A DNA stretch of 64,000 nt, taken from positions 356,210-420,209 of the forward strand of contig CASFDV010000002.1 in the NCBI GenBank assembly GCA_949293555.1. Direction: 5' to 3'. Numbering within the stretch: the stretch's first letter is position 1; every line of letters starts with the position of its first letter. A model generated the notes under the pieces. The model had not been told where the DNA came from and searched no databases. It worked only from the letters and a program-made list of their open reading frames with translations. Positions 1-7,805 of the stretch are shown in pieces. A program made the position numbers and the translations under genes. Source of the DNA: an uncultured Bacillota bacterium. GTDB lineage: Bacteria; Bacillota_I; Bacilli_A; RFN20; CAG-826.

Positions 1-457
1 AAGGGTAGGTGCGGATCTTCGTCTGGAAGTAGGCGCCCATCGAGGAGCGGACCGCCTTCGGGGAATGGGGGTCCCCCGCGGGAAGGAGGAGGGCGAGGGA
101 AGAGACGCCGAAGGATGCCATCGAGCGCATGATCGTCCCGATGTTCCCGAGGGTGCTCGGGCTTTCGAGGAGGACGTGGTCCTCGTCCTTGGGAAGAGGC
201 TCCTCCCTCACGAGGAACTCCCCGATCGCGTAGCAGCTTTCCTTCTCGCTTTCCCGGAAGATCTTAAGGTTGTTCTCGACGACAGGGATGTGGATTTCCC
301 TTGCCAGGGCGACGAGCTCCTTCCTTGTCCTCTCCTCCCTCAGGAGAGGGGACAAGTAGAGCTTCCGCGCGACTTCCCTCCCCTTCCTCAGCATCTCGTA
401 GCAAAGGGTCGTCCCGAGGGCGAGCCCGATTCCCTTATCACGTCCGTACCGTTCCAT
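1..457 (-). CDS. SpoU/TrmH-family RNA 2'-O-methyltransferase, C-terminus cut by window edge
   Basis: Probable AdoMet-dependent 2'-O-ribose methyltransferase of tRNA or rRNA (SPOUT fold). The reading frame enters from base 457 and runs open to base 1, so about 152 residues are visible and the C-terminal catalytic knot is missing. The segment STLGNIGTIMRSMASFG matches SpoU motif 1 (N-x-G-x-x-x-R followed by a helix and a strand), and the N-terminal part resembles the substrate-binding region of TrmH-like enzymes. An in-frame ATG exists at 493, but the start at 457 is preferred: TATAGT (464-469 on this strand) lies six bases before it, the leaderless pattern seen throughout this window, and it removes an overlap with the divergent gene at 492. 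Exact substrate unknown. Confidence 0.8.
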   Translation of the reverse strand, partial: MERYGRDKGIGLALGTTLCYEMLRKGREVARKLYLSPLLREERTRKELVALAREIHIPVVENNLKIFRESEKESCYAIGEFLVREEPLPKDEDHVLLESPSTLGNIGTIMRSMASFGVSSLALLLPAGDPHSPKAVRSSMGAYFQTKIRTYP

Positions 458-463
458 GGCATC

Positions 464-491
464 ACTATAGGGCAGGGGATAGAATCGCTCC
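464..491. promoter_or_regulatory. Back-to-back leaderless promoters in a 34-bp divergent gap
   Basis: On the plus strand TAGAAT (480-485) ends six bases before the ATG at 492. On the minus strand TATAGT (469-464) ends six bases before the ATG at 457. Neither gene has a Shine-Dalgarno sequence. Both -10 boxes lie inside the 34 bp separating the two start codons, so each -35 region must fall within or beyond the opposite promoter. Confidence 0.5.
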
Positions 492-1412
492 ATGGCCACG
501 ATCGGAACGAACGTCCTTCTCGAGGAAAGGGAAAGGATCGGGAAGGGGGAGAGGACCTTCTCCTTCTTCCATAGGGAAGGGAGGGAACCCCTCGGGGAGA
601 TCTCCTTCCGCGGCATCGGGGAGCGCGGGGGCCTCCTCTCGCTTTCCCTGAAGGGGGAAAGGCCCCTTCTGGAGGAAGCCTTCTCCTTCCTCCTCTACCT
701 CCTCTTCCTCCGGGACGGGAAGGAGTTCCTCCTCGGGAAGGAAGGCTCGCCCCTCCTTCCTAAGGCAGGCTTCCTCCCGCGGAGGGACGTCCTCCTTCCC
801 CGGGGGGACGGGACCCTCGGGGAGGGAAGCCTCCTTTCCCTCAAGAGGAAGGACTGGCTCATGTCCCTCAAGGGGAAGTACCGCTTCAGGATGGAGGACG
901 ACCTTTATCCCCTTCGCGAGAAAGGATGGGAGGAACGTCCCCGGGTCATCGCCCGGGGGCTCGTCCTCGACGAGGAGGGGAAGGTGCTCCTCCATGAGGT
1001 CAGGAGGGACGACGCCTTCGGGAAGGAAGGCTACCTCGAGACCCCCGGGGGAGGCGTGGACTGGGGCGAGACCCTCGAGGAGGCCCTTAGGAGGGAATGC
1101 CGCGAGGAGCTCGGGAGGGAGGTCCGCCCCCTCCTCTACCTCGGCTCGGTGGAAGACGAGTACCGCCTCATCGGGAGGAGGAACATCACCCATTTCTTCC
1201 TCGCGAGGGCCGTAGGGGAGAAGGAGCCGCTCCACATGGTGTCCCGCGGGGACTCCCTCATAGAGAGGACGCTCGCCCTCAGCCCGCGGGAGGCGCTCGC
1301 CCTGATGAGGGAGAGGAACCAGGAGGGGAAGGTGGGGGCCTTGGTGAGAAGGAGGGAGGAGCCTTTCCTTTCCCTCCTTCCTTGCTTCAGGAAAACACTT
1401 CCCTCCTCTTGA
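492..1412 (+). CDS. NUDIX hydrolase with an extra N-terminal domain
   Basis: Hydrolase of a nucleoside diphosphate linked to another moiety; substrate not predictable. The 306-residue protein carries a full Nudix box at about residues 187-209 (G-x5-E-x7-R-E-x-x-E-E-x-G, seen as GGVDWGETLEEALRRECREE), giving the Mg-binding RECREE helix. The Nudix domain occupies roughly residues 150-300. The first 115 residues are not part of it; alternating strands, a helix around 58-73 and a KAGF-like end suggest a degenerate GNAT acetyltransferase fold, but this is a guess. The start is set by TAGAAT six bases upstream and no ribosome binding site. A small UUCG-capped hairpin (1414-1428) lies just after the stop codon. 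Confidence 0.8.
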   Translation: MATIGTNVLLEERERIGKGERTFSFFHREGREPLGEISFRGIGERGGLLSLSLKGERPLLEEAFSFLLYLLFLRDGKEFLLGKEGSPLLPKAGFLPRRDVLLPRGDGTLGEGSLLSLKRKDWLMSLKGKYRFRMEDDLYPLREKGWEERPRVIARGLVLDEEGKVLLHEVRRDDAFGKEGYLETPGGGVDWGETLEEALRRECREELGREVRPLLYLGSVEDEYRLIGRRNITHFFLARAVGEKEPLHMVSRGDSLIERTLALSPREALALMRERNQEGKVGALVRRREEPFLSLLPCFRKTLPSS

Positions 1413-1444
1413 AAGCCCCTTCGGGGCAGGGATAAAGTAACCCC

Positions 1445-1534
1445 GTGAAGAAGCGCGCCTTGGAAAGAAGGGTCGATCGTATGGATGGCCTCCTTTCCTC
1501 GCACGCGGAGCTTCTCCGGGAGGAAGCCCACTAG
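1445..1534 (+). CDS. Possible 29-residue leaderless peptide ahead of the surface protein
   Basis: A short frame beginning with GTG and ending TAG encodes a basic then amphipathic peptide (MKKRALERRVDRMDGLLSSH at its start). TAAAGT ends six bases before the GTG, the same spacing as at the longer leaderless genes here, which is the only reason to credit it. It ends 33 bases before the surface protein start at 1568, so it would be the first cistron of that transcript or a leader peptide. No family recognised. It may be a chance frame within a 5' untranslated region. Confidence 0.35.
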   Translation: MKKRALERRVDRMDGLLSSHAELLREEAH

Positions 1535-1567
1535 GGAAGGGCCCCGGGGGAGCGGAAGGAGACCAGG

Positions 1568-3505
1568 ATGAAAGGTATCTGGAACAGGCTCCGTCTCGCC
1601 CTCCTCGGGGGCATCCTCGCCTTCGCGGGCGCCGGCATCGTCTCTCCCCTAGCAGGGGCGGTCGTTGCGGAAGCGGCGTCTTCGGATTGGGTCGGGAAGA
1701 CCTTTGAAAAGGTCAGCGCTGTCAGCGATCTCCAAGACGGAGATGCCATCTTGCTTGCAAGAGATAATGATTTTGCGGGTGAGTTTACAAGCAATTATTT
1801 CGAAGACTCAACTGGCACTTCCGGCAATAGCGTTTCGTATGACGAGACTTTCGAAGTCTTTGTTCTCAGTGGCGCTGATGGGAAATTCACCCTTATGTGC
1901 GATGCCCTTGAGGTTGGGTCTTACCTTTACGCAAAAGACGCAAATAACGTCTATTTGACCGAACTTTCGTCCGACGCTGACACTTGGACCGTTACCTTGG
2001 AGGGTGGCTATTTCCGGCTTCAGAGCAGCAGTTTTACCAGCAGATTCCTCCAACATAACGCGAGCCACAATCGCTTCGCTTGTTATAAGACCACCTCAAA
2101 ACAAGCGGATTTGGAAATCTATCGTTTCCGCGAGGTTTCCTATGACGAAATCAAGGTAACTGGGACTCTTGAGAAAACCGAATACCTGGCGGGCGACACT
2201 TTTGATCCGACAGGCATCGAAGTCCATGGTTACATCGGTGGCGTTGACCAGGGCGCGATTGATCTATCCAAGATTACTTGGGAACCTTCCGTTCTGGATG
2301 CTGGAACCACCTCCGTTGATGCTGTGTTTGTGAACGCGGATGGATCTGAGCTTCGCTGCACGGTCGGAGGCATTACCGTCCAGGAACGCGAGGTTACGGA
2401 TATCCAAGTTGCTGTTGGAGAGGAAATTTTGTATGAGGTCGGGGACACTCGCACCTACGAAGGCGTGACTGTGACGGCTGTCTATGCCGACGGGTCCACT
2501 TCCGATGTAACCGCGGCCGCCACCTTCGATCCTGCAAAGGGCACTGTCGTCGGAATTGAAGAGGAGGGACATGATGTTGAGGTCCATGTAACTTACCTCA
2601 CCTTCACGAAGACCTTCTCCTATTCGGTTTCTTTCAGCCCGTCTCTTGAATACAGCGCTTCTATGTCGGATTTCGGTTCAGAGGGAAATATCAAGAGCGT
2701 GGCTTCTATCGGCAGTCTTAGTTGGGCTGTCTCCTTCAGTGATGATGGTACTGAATACTTGGGGTTTGACCAGACCAAGGGTGTTCAGTTTGGGAGTTCT
2801 AGTCACCATTTTAACGAACTGAGGCTTAGGAGTCCGTTGTTTATTGGGAGCGGGAAGTCTCTCGTTACGGAGATCACCGTTAATGCCTCTACAGGTTCCA
2901 AAGGAACCACCAAGCTTTGTGTCTATGTTGGTGGAGAACTTATCGGGGATGACGTACTTGCTATCGACCCTGCTGATTACACCTATCACCTTGACGAAGG
3001 CAAGGTCGGGCATGTTGAAATCGCCTTCCTTCCTTCCTCTGGGAGTAGCCTGAGTAAGGCCCTCTATCTGAAATCAATCACTATCAACGGAACTTCCGTG
3101 ACTGGTACTGGCGATGATTCCGCTATCGCCGCACTGAACAAGCTCGAGGCTGTCGACGGATGCGCTTACAGCACTCCCGAGGAGATCGCCAACCTCGAGT
3201 CCATCGTTGACGAGTACGATGCGACCTGCGCGAATTACCCCGCCTTCGCCGCTGCGATGCTCGACGACTACGAGTCGGGCGACGTGAGCCACGAGAACGG
3301 AATCCAGAAGGACTACGTCGCCGCGGGCGAGAAGGCCGAGTCCATCCGTGGCCGCATTACCACTCCTGAAGTCCAGCCGTTCTTCTCATTCCAGGGAGAC
3401 GGGAGCGACGGGATCCACTGGGCGATCGCCGGGGCGTCGCTCGGGATCGCGGTCCTAGGGGCCGCGGGCTACCTCTTCTACCGCAAGAAGAAGGTCGCGC
3501 GGTAA
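1568..3505 (+). CDS. Exported, C-terminally membrane-anchored surface protein with Ig-like repeats
   Basis: A 645-residue envelope protein. A signal peptide (about residues 1-37) is followed by an adhesin-like beta domain (about 40-190, FEKVSAVSDLQDGD...), two bacterial Ig-like domains of the group-3 type (about 193-272 and 276-355), a jelly-roll-like segment (about 360-515), a helical region, a transmembrane helix near the C-terminus and a YFYRKKK-like basic tail. No LPxTG sortase motif is present, so anchoring is by the helix. A good ribosome binding site (GGAAGGAG) precedes the ATG. Codon use is striking: bases about 1680-3130 are far richer in A/T-ending codons than the two ends of the same gene or any neighbour, as if the exposed core had been swapped in. 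Ligand unknown; adhesion or glycan binding is inferred. Confidence 0.8.
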   Translation: MKGIWNRLRLALLGGILAFAGAGIVSPLAGAVVAEAASSDWVGKTFEKVSAVSDLQDGDAILLARDNDFAGEFTSNYFEDSTGTSGNSVSYDETFEVFVLSGADGKFTLMCDALEVGSYLYAKDANNVYLTELSSDADTWTVTLEGGYFRLQSSSFTSRFLQHNASHNRFACYKTTSKQADLEIYRFREVSYDEIKVTGTLEKTEYLAGDTFDPTGIEVHGYIGGVDQGAIDLSKITWEPSVLDAGTTSVDAVFVNADGSELRCTVGGITVQEREVTDIQVAVGEEILYEVGDTRTYEGVTVTAVYADGSTSDVTAAATFDPAKGTVVGIEEEGHDVEVHVTYLTFTKTFSYSVSFSPSLEYSASMSDFGSEGNIKSVASIGSLSWAVSFSDDGTEYLGFDQTKGVQFGSSSHHFNELRLRSPLFIGSGKSLVTEITVNASTGSKGTTKLCVYVGGELIGDDVLAIDPADYTYHLDEGKVGHVEIAFLPSSGSSLSKALYLKSITINGTSVTGTGDDSAIAALNKLEAVDGCAYSTPEEIANLESIVDEYDATCANYPAFAAAMLDDYESGDVSHENGIQKDYVAAGEKAESIRGRITTPEVQPFFSFQGDGSDGIHWAIAGASLGIAVLGAAGYLFYRKKKVAR

Positions 3506-3518
3506 TCCAAGCTTCCTG

Positions 3519-3549
3519 GGGAGGGCGGCTTCGCCCTCCCTTTTCCTTT
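3519..3549 (+). terminator. Rho-independent terminator after the surface protein
   Basis: A perfect nine-base-pair stem (GGGAGGGCG/CGCCCTCCC) with loop GCTT is followed by TTTTCCTTT. Confidence 0.85.
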
Positions 3550-3584
3550 GGTTCTCCGCTATCCTTCGTGATGGAGATATCTTG

Positions 3585-4043
3585 ATGAAAGAGGTCCGGT
3601 TCACGGAGAAGGAGTTCCAGGAGGCGTCCGACCTATTCCGGGAACGGAGGGCGTTCCGCATCGCCTCGTATGTCTTCCTGGGGCTTTCTGCCATCGCGCT
3701 GATCCTTGGCTTCAATGTCCTCTATGGGGTGGAGATCGAGCCTCCTGAGGGAAGCGACCTCGGGACGGGGATCGCGATGGCCTTCGCCCTCATGGCGATC
3801 TACGCGGCCGCGGTCGTTCCCATCTTCATCGGCTTCGCCCTCCTGATCCTCGCGATATCGCTCCTTCTCGCCGGGCTTCTCATCAAAAGGAAGAAGGCCA
3901 AGGGATATCGTGAGCGAGTCCTTTCCCTGGCAGGTCCTGGAGGAAAGGAAAGGGAGAAACTCCTCATGAAGTCCCTCAGGAAGAGGGACTTTGAGGGCTT
4001 CCTCGCCCTCCAGGGGCCCCTGGACGAGGGGCCGGGGAACTAG
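3585..4043 (+). CDS. Small membrane protein of unknown function
   Basis: A 152-residue protein with an acidic/basic N-terminal helix (about 1-22), transmembrane segments near residues 25-45, 62-80 and 82-103, and a basic cytoplasmic tail (KRKKAKGYRER and following). No family recognised. GGAG lies nine bases upstream. The ATG overlaps the stop of a four-codon frame (ATG at 3571, MEIS, TGA at 3583-3585), itself placed five bases after TATCCT. Transcription could therefore start at that mini-frame. A TTG at 3582 immediately precedes the chosen ATG and cannot be excluded as the start. Confidence 0.65.
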   Translation: MKEVRFTEKEFQEASDLFRERRAFRIASYVFLGLSAIALILGFNVLYGVEIEPPEGSDLGTGIAMAFALMAIYAAAVVPIFIGFALLILAISLLLAGLLIKRKKAKGYRERVLSLAGPGGKEREKLLMKSLRKRDFEGFLALQGPLDEGPGN

Positions 4044-4053
4044 CCTTCCTCCC

Positions 4054-4082
4054 TTGCGCGCCTTTTCTCTTCTCCCTATACT
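4054..4082 (+). promoter_or_regulatory. Promoter of tRNA-His
   Basis: TTGCGC (4054-4059), a 17-base spacer and TATACT (4077-4082), about ten bases before the tRNA. Confidence 0.6.
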
Positions 4083-4092
4083 TACGCCCGCT

Positions 4093-4169
4093 GGCGGATG
4101 TGGTGAAGGGGTCAACACAACCGGCTGTGAACCGGTCATTCGCGGGTTCAACTCCCGTCATCCGCCCCA
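4093..4169 (+). tRNA. tRNA-His (GTG)
   Basis: The 77-base cloverleaf has an anticodon stem CCGG/CCGG enclosing loop CTGTGAA (anticodon GTG), a standard T-arm and an encoded CCA. The acceptor helix has eight pairs because the extra 5' G(-1), diagnostic of tRNA-His, is encoded and pairs with C73. Confidence 0.95.
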
Positions 4170-4181
4170 GCAGGTTCCCTC

Positions 4182-4210
4182 GCGGCCCGGAAGAGGGCCG
4201 CTTTTCGTTT
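4182..4210 (+). terminator. Terminator after tRNA-His
   Basis: Stem GCGGCCC/GGGCCGC with loop GGAAGA, then TTTTCGTTT. Confidence 0.85.
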
Positions 4211-4252
4211 CCCTATGCCTCTCTTCTTCCTTTCGGGGCATACTATTGCCGT

Positions 4253-4735
4253 ATGGACGCAGGAGAGAAGATCGCCACGAGGAGGAACGCCCTTCGCCTG
4301 AGCGTGGACGACCTCGCGAAGAGGTCGGGGATTCCCTTCGACAGGATCGAGAGCCTCGAGTCGAACGAGGAGCAGCCGAGCGCCGAGGAATACCTCAGGA
4401 TTGCGACCGCCCTGGGGACGACTCCGGAAGAGCTCATGCCCGACGGGCTTGACGCCGGGGTGACGAGGGTGGATCCCAAGACCGGGGCCATCCAGGAAGC
4501 GCGGACGAAGAAGAGGAGGATGAGCCCGACCTCCGCGATCGTCCGAGTGATCCTTTGCCCGATCCTCGCCCTCGTCGCCTTGGCGATCTTCATCGTGACG
4601 CTCCTCGGCCTCATCGTCGAGTTCGTGGACTGGCTCTTCGTCGTCGTCCTTGTCTCAGGAGGGGCCCTCTTCGGCCTTGTCGAGGAGACTGTCCGCGCGG
4701 TTCGCTACCTCATCCACTACCGCAAGGGAAAATAA
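4253..4735 (+). CDS. Xre-type helix-turn-helix membrane protein
   Basis: A 160-residue protein with an N-terminal Cro/C1-type helix-turn-helix (about residues 3-60: TRRNALRLSVDDLAKRSGI, then the turn and ESLESNEEQPSAEEYLRIA). A charged linker and two hydrophobic helices (about 93-117 and 122-146) follow, so it is probably a membrane-tethered DNA-binding regulator. Its target is unknown. The frame is open from 4100, across the tRNA gene, but the real start is 4253: TACTAT (4241-4246) ends six bases before this ATG and nothing upstream looks coding. Confidence 0.75.
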   Translation: MDAGEKIATRRNALRLSVDDLAKRSGIPFDRIESLESNEEQPSAEEYLRIATALGTTPEELMPDGLDAGVTRVDPKTGAIQEARTKKRRMSPTSAIVRVILCPILALVALAIFIVTLLGLIVEFVDWLFVVVLVSGGALFGLVEETVRAVRYLIHYRKGK

Positions 4736-4790
4736 GGAAATCCCCCGTAAATCGCGCACGGAATAAGGAAACTAGGCTAGACTATCCCCG

Positions 4791-5207
4791 ATGAAAGACA
4801 AGGGAACGAACATCCTCCTTCTCCTCACCCCGAAGGCGCAGGTCGAGTATCTCTTCGACGACTTCACCGTCCGCCAGGCGATCGAGAAGATGAAGGAGAA
4901 GCGCTACAGCATGATCCCCGTCATCTCGCGCGAGACGGGGAAGTACCTATACTCCCTCCGGGAAGGGGACTTCCTCTACTACCTCGCGGAGCGCCACCTT
5001 TCCTTCCCCGAGCTCGAGAGAAGGCCCCTGGCGAGCATTCCTCCTTCCCGGGACATCCGCGCCGTCCCGGTGTCGGAATCCGTCCCCGCCCTCTTCAAGA
5101 CGATCCTCGGGCAGAACTTCGCCCCCGTCGTTGACGACCAGGGGGTGTTCATCGGGATCGTGACGAGGATGAAGGTCATGGACGCCCTGATGCCGGAGGG
5201 GAAATGA
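4791..5207 (+). CDS. Tandem CBS-domain protein, CbpB/DarB-like
   Basis: The 138-residue protein is essentially one CBS pair (a Bateman module): the first repeat covers about residues 20-65 (FDDFTVRQAIEKMKEKRYSM...), the second about 80-134 (VPALFKTILGQNFAPVVDDQ...). Stand-alone pairs of this size in Bacilli, such as YkuL/CbpB/DarB, bind c-di-AMP or adenine nucleotides and report them to partner proteins. That specificity is known for the family and only inferred here. TAGACT (4778-4783) ends seven bases before the ATG with no ribosome binding site, so the mRNA is probably leaderless. Confidence 0.75.
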   Translation: MKDKGTNILLLLTPKAQVEYLFDDFTVRQAIEKMKEKRYSMIPVISRETGKYLYSLREGDFLYYLAERHLSFPELERRPLASIPPSRDIRAVPVSESVPALFKTILGQNFAPVVDDQGVFIGIVTRMKVMDALMPEGK

Positions 5208-5208
5208 A

Positions 5209-5231
5209 AGAAGGCCCGCGGGCCTTCTTTT
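5209..5231. terminator. Bidirectional terminator between convergent genes
   Basis: The palindrome AGAAGGCCCGCGGGCCTTCT has T-rich flanks on both strands. It ends the CBS gene on the plus strand and the serine hydrolase gene (5252-6127) on the minus strand. Confidence 0.85.
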
Positions 5232-5251
5232 CATGCGCCTTCGGCTCTTCC

Positions 5252-6127
5252 CTATAGCTGGCCGTAGAGGTTCCCGAAGATCGCGTCCATGAGGACTTCC
5301 CTGTCCTCGTCGCGGCAGTCCGCCTGGACGGTGACGACCGCGTCTTTCGCGGGGAATATGACGGAAACCTGGCCGTACTTCCCGTCCATCCGGAAGGAGC
5401 CGTGAGGGCCGAGCCAGTACAGGTAGGAGTAGGGGCCGCCCTCGATCTGCTTCTTCCGGCACTCATGGATCCAGGAGGAGGGGACGACCTCCTTCCCTTC
5501 CCATCTCCCTTCCTGGAGGGCGAGGAGGCCGAGCCTATGGAGCTCGCCGATCGAAAGGAAGAGGCCGCCCGCGCCGAAGAAGCGCCCCTTGGGGTCGCTC
5601 TCCCATGTGGGCCTCGGGATCTTGAGGGGCGAGAAGAGGCGGGGCATGAGGTAGTCCAGGAGGCTCGTCCCGGACCTTCTTTCGATGAGGACCCCCATGA
5701 GGAAGGGGCCGACGTTGCTATAGAGGAAGTTTTCCCCGGGGCGATGGAGGCAAGGGAAGCGGAAGGCTTCCTTGACCCAGTCCGCCTCGGCGGGAAGGCG
5801 CGCCCGGTCCGCGCCCATGAGCCAGGAGCGCTCCTGCCCGAGGCCCATCGTCAGGAGATCCCGCACCCGGCACTCGGGGAGATGATGGAGATCCCCCGAG
5901 GGGATGTCCTCATGGAAGACATCCACGAGCCTCTCCTCCAGGGAAAGGAGCCCTTCCTTATGGGCGATCCCCGCGGCCAGGCTCGTCACGGACTTCGTCG
6001 CGGAGTAGATGTTCCTCCGGACCGCGTCCTCGTAGTCCTTGGAGGCGATGAGGTCCCCTCCTTTCGTGACGCGGAGGTTGTTCACATGGACGAGGCGGGC
6101 GACTTTGTCGAAGTATTCAAGATTCAT
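5252..6127 (-). CDS. Beta-lactamase-fold serine hydrolase
   Basis: A 291-residue protein of the class C beta-lactamase/esterase fold (Pfam Beta-lactamase). The nucleophile motif S-x-x-K is at 42-45 (YSATKS) and the Y-x-N motif at 136-138 (FLYSNVGP), both at the expected spacing. No signal peptide is visible, so it is probably cytoplasmic; relatives act as esterases or peptidases rather than on antibiotics. AAGGAG sits six bases before the ATG, with a -10-like GATAAT further upstream. It is divergent from the MFS gene at 6196. Confidence 0.8.
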   Translation of the reverse strand: MNLEYFDKVARLVHVNNLRVTKGGDLIASKDYEDAVRRNIYSATKSVTSLAAGIAHKEGLLSLEERLVDVFHEDIPSGDLHHLPECRVRDLLTMGLGQERSWLMGADRARLPAEADWVKEAFRFPCLHRPGENFLYSNVGPFLMGVLIERRSGTSLLDYLMPRLFSPLKIPRPTWESDPKGRFFGAGGLFLSIGELHRLGLLALQEGRWEGKEVVPSSWIHECRKKQIEGGPYSYLYWLGPHGSFRMDGKYGQVSVIFPAKDAVVTVQADCRDEDREVLMDAIFGNLYGQL

Positions 6128-6195
6128 GGCGTTCTCCTTGAAAAGAATTATCGCACGGACTCCCGCCTTCCGGAGGAGTTGGCATAATTGCCCGC

Positions 6196-7458
6196 ATGGC
6201 GATCGCGCTTCTTCTCCTGATCTATCTGACCTTCGTCGGGCTCGGGCTCCCGGACACGGTCCTGGGGAGCAGCTTCCCGGCGATCTCGGAGGCGCTCAGC
6301 CTCCCCGGGGACTACGCGGGCTACATCGGGATGGTGGTGTCCCTCTTCACCATCCTTTCCTCCTTCCTCTCGAGCTTCTTCCTCCAGAAGATGAAGACCT
6401 CGGCCTACGTCTTCCTTTCCGTCCTCCTCACCGCGGCGGGCCTCCTCCTCTTCTCTTTCGTCAGCACGGACTATTGGTGGGCCTTCTTCCCGATCGCCGT
6501 CCTCATGGGCTTCGGGGCCGGGGGAGTTGACGCGGCGCTCAATAACTACGTCGCCCTCCACTACAGGGCCGTCCACATGAACTGGCTCCACTGCAGCTGG
6601 GGCGTGGGGGCGAGCCTCGGGCCCCTTCTCGTCGGGGCGCTCATCGATCCCTCGACGAACCAGGGCTGGGACTGGGGGGTCAGGACCATCGCCTTCATCC
6701 AGTGCTTCATCGCCCTCCTCCTCTTCCTCGGGATCCCTCTATGGGACAAGGTCGCGCAGAAGAGGAAGGAAGAGGGGGAGAAGGCCCCCGAGGAGGAGAT
6801 GCCGGTCCAGAAGGGGGACCACCGGAAGCTTCTCAAATCCCCTCTTTTCTACCTATGCGCGGTCGGCTTCTTCTCCTACTGCGCGATGGAGACGACGACA
6901 GGCTTCTGGACGCCGAGCTTCCTTTATAACGCGCTCGGGGTCGACTCCTCCCTTTCGGCGACCCTCGGGTCCTGCTTCTACCTCGGCATCACCATCGGAC
7001 GCTTCCTCTCCGGCCTTCTTTCCTTCCGCATCTCGCCGAAGAACCTCATCCGGGGAGGGGAGGGCCTCATCATCCTCGGGTCGCTGCTCGCCTTGATGGG
7101 GGCCTTCGGAGGGAACTACATCCTAAGCTCCGCGGGGATCGGCCTGGTGGGGCTGGGGTGCGCGCCCATATACCCGGCGATCATCCTCCTCACCCCTTAC
7201 CGGTTCTCGAGAAGGATCAGCCAGGTGGCGATGTCCCTCCAGATGGCGGTCGCCTACATGGGGAACCTCGTCCTCTCGCCTCTATTCGGGCTCTTCGCAG
7301 AGTCGCTCGGGAGGGAAGGATACCTTCTCCTTCCTATCGTCCCCCTCTTCTTCGGAGTCCTGATGCTCCTCGTTCACGAGATTGGGAACAGGATGCTCAG
7401 CAAGCGCGACCTTGCGATGAACGACGAGGAACGGGAGCAGTACCGGATCGAGAGATAG
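6196..7458 (+). CDS. Major facilitator superfamily permease
   Basis: A 420-residue polytopic protein with about twelve transmembrane helices in two halves, separated by a charged loop near residues 183-215 (KVAQKRKEEGEKAPEEEM). The conserved segment FGAGGVDAALNNYVALHY and the following WLHCSWGVGASLGP resemble the FucP/sugar-type branch of the MFS, so a small organic solute is likely, but neither substrate nor direction can be read. CATAAT (6183-6188) ends seven bases before the ATG and there is no ribosome binding site. Confidence 0.8.
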   Translation: MAIALLLLIYLTFVGLGLPDTVLGSSFPAISEALSLPGDYAGYIGMVVSLFTILSSFLSSFFLQKMKTSAYVFLSVLLTAAGLLLFSFVSTDYWWAFFPIAVLMGFGAGGVDAALNNYVALHYRAVHMNWLHCSWGVGASLGPLLVGALIDPSTNQGWDWGVRTIAFIQCFIALLLFLGIPLWDKVAQKRKEEGEKAPEEEMPVQKGDHRKLLKSPLFYLCAVGFFSYCAMETTTGFWTPSFLYNALGVDSSLSATLGSCFYLGITIGRFLSGLLSFRISPKNLIRGGEGLIILGSLLALMGAFGGNYILSSAGIGLVGLGCAPIYPAIILLTPYRFSRRISQVAMSLQMAVAYMGNLVLSPLFGLFAESLGREGYLLLPIVPLFFGVLMLLVHEIGNRMLSKRDLAMNDEEREQYRIER

Positions 7459-7488
7459 AAAAAGCCGGCCCCGGGTGGAGCCGGCCGG
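7458..7488 (-). terminator. Terminator of the 46-residue peptide gene
   Basis: Read on the minus strand, a GC-rich hairpin with CCGGC/GCCGG arms is followed by TTTTTC. It abuts the stop codon of the convergent MFS gene. Confidence 0.65.
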
Positions 7489-7506
7489 TGATTGCCTATC
7501 GTCCCC

Positions 7507-7647
7507 TTACTGGAGCTCGGGGTCCGGGATGTAGTCCTCTTCGTCAGAGAACAGCGGTCCCTGGGCGGCGATTTCCTCGAGCCTGAGGCTGTAGAGGGCG
7601 CCCTGCTCCACGTCGGTAAGAATCGGCTTGACGACGTTCTTGTCCAT
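7507..7647 (-). CDS. Acidic 46-residue peptide of unknown function
   Basis: A short protein rich in Asp/Glu toward its end (SDEEDYIPDPELQ) with no signal peptide, Cys or membrane segment. No family recognised. The ATG at 7647 follows GGAGG by eleven bases. A promoter (TTGAAG, 16 bases, TATATT at 7711-7706) lies about 55 bases upstream, and a terminator follows the stop, so this is an independent transcription unit. That makes a real gene likelier than its size suggests. The frame extends to 7728, but the upstream part lies over the promoter. Confidence 0.5.
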   Translation of the reverse strand: MDKNVVKPILTDVEQGALYSLRLEEIAAQGPLFSDEEDYIPDPELQ

Positions 7648-7705
7648 AGAGTTTTTGTCCTCCTTTCCCGTTGTCCCGGGTTCTTTCTCTCCTCGGGACG
7701 ACACC

Positions 7706-7733
7706 AATATAGTGCCCGGGATGGACACTTCAA
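7706..7733 (-). promoter_or_regulatory. Promoter of the 46-residue peptide gene
   Basis: On the minus strand TTGAAG (7733-7728), 16 bases and TATATT (7711-7706). Confidence 0.5.
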
Positions 7734-7805
7734 GCGCCGGGCTCGTGAAAGCCGTTTCTGTAAGCGTTTCCCCAATAACTCATTTATGAATAACTAGTGT
7801 CCATC
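7720..7805. repeat. 10-bp perfect inverted repeat spanning a promoter
   Basis: GATGGACACT (7720-7729) is repeated inverted as AGTGTCCATC (7796-7805), 66 bases apart. The inner copy overlaps the -35 box of the 46-residue peptide gene. The 7648-7942 gap holds nothing else recognisable apart from this promoter and the terminator at 7910-7938. Confidence 0.4.

Noticed and set aside
1568-3505. Sortase (LPxTG) anchor on the surface protein
   Set aside because: The C-terminus has a hydrophobic helix and a basic tail but no LPxTG-like motif ahead of the helix.
5252-6127. True antibiotic beta-lactamase
   Set aside because: The fold motifs S-x-x-K and Y-x-N are present, but there is no export signal and the sequence lacks class-specific resistance features, so a general serine hydrolase is the safer call.
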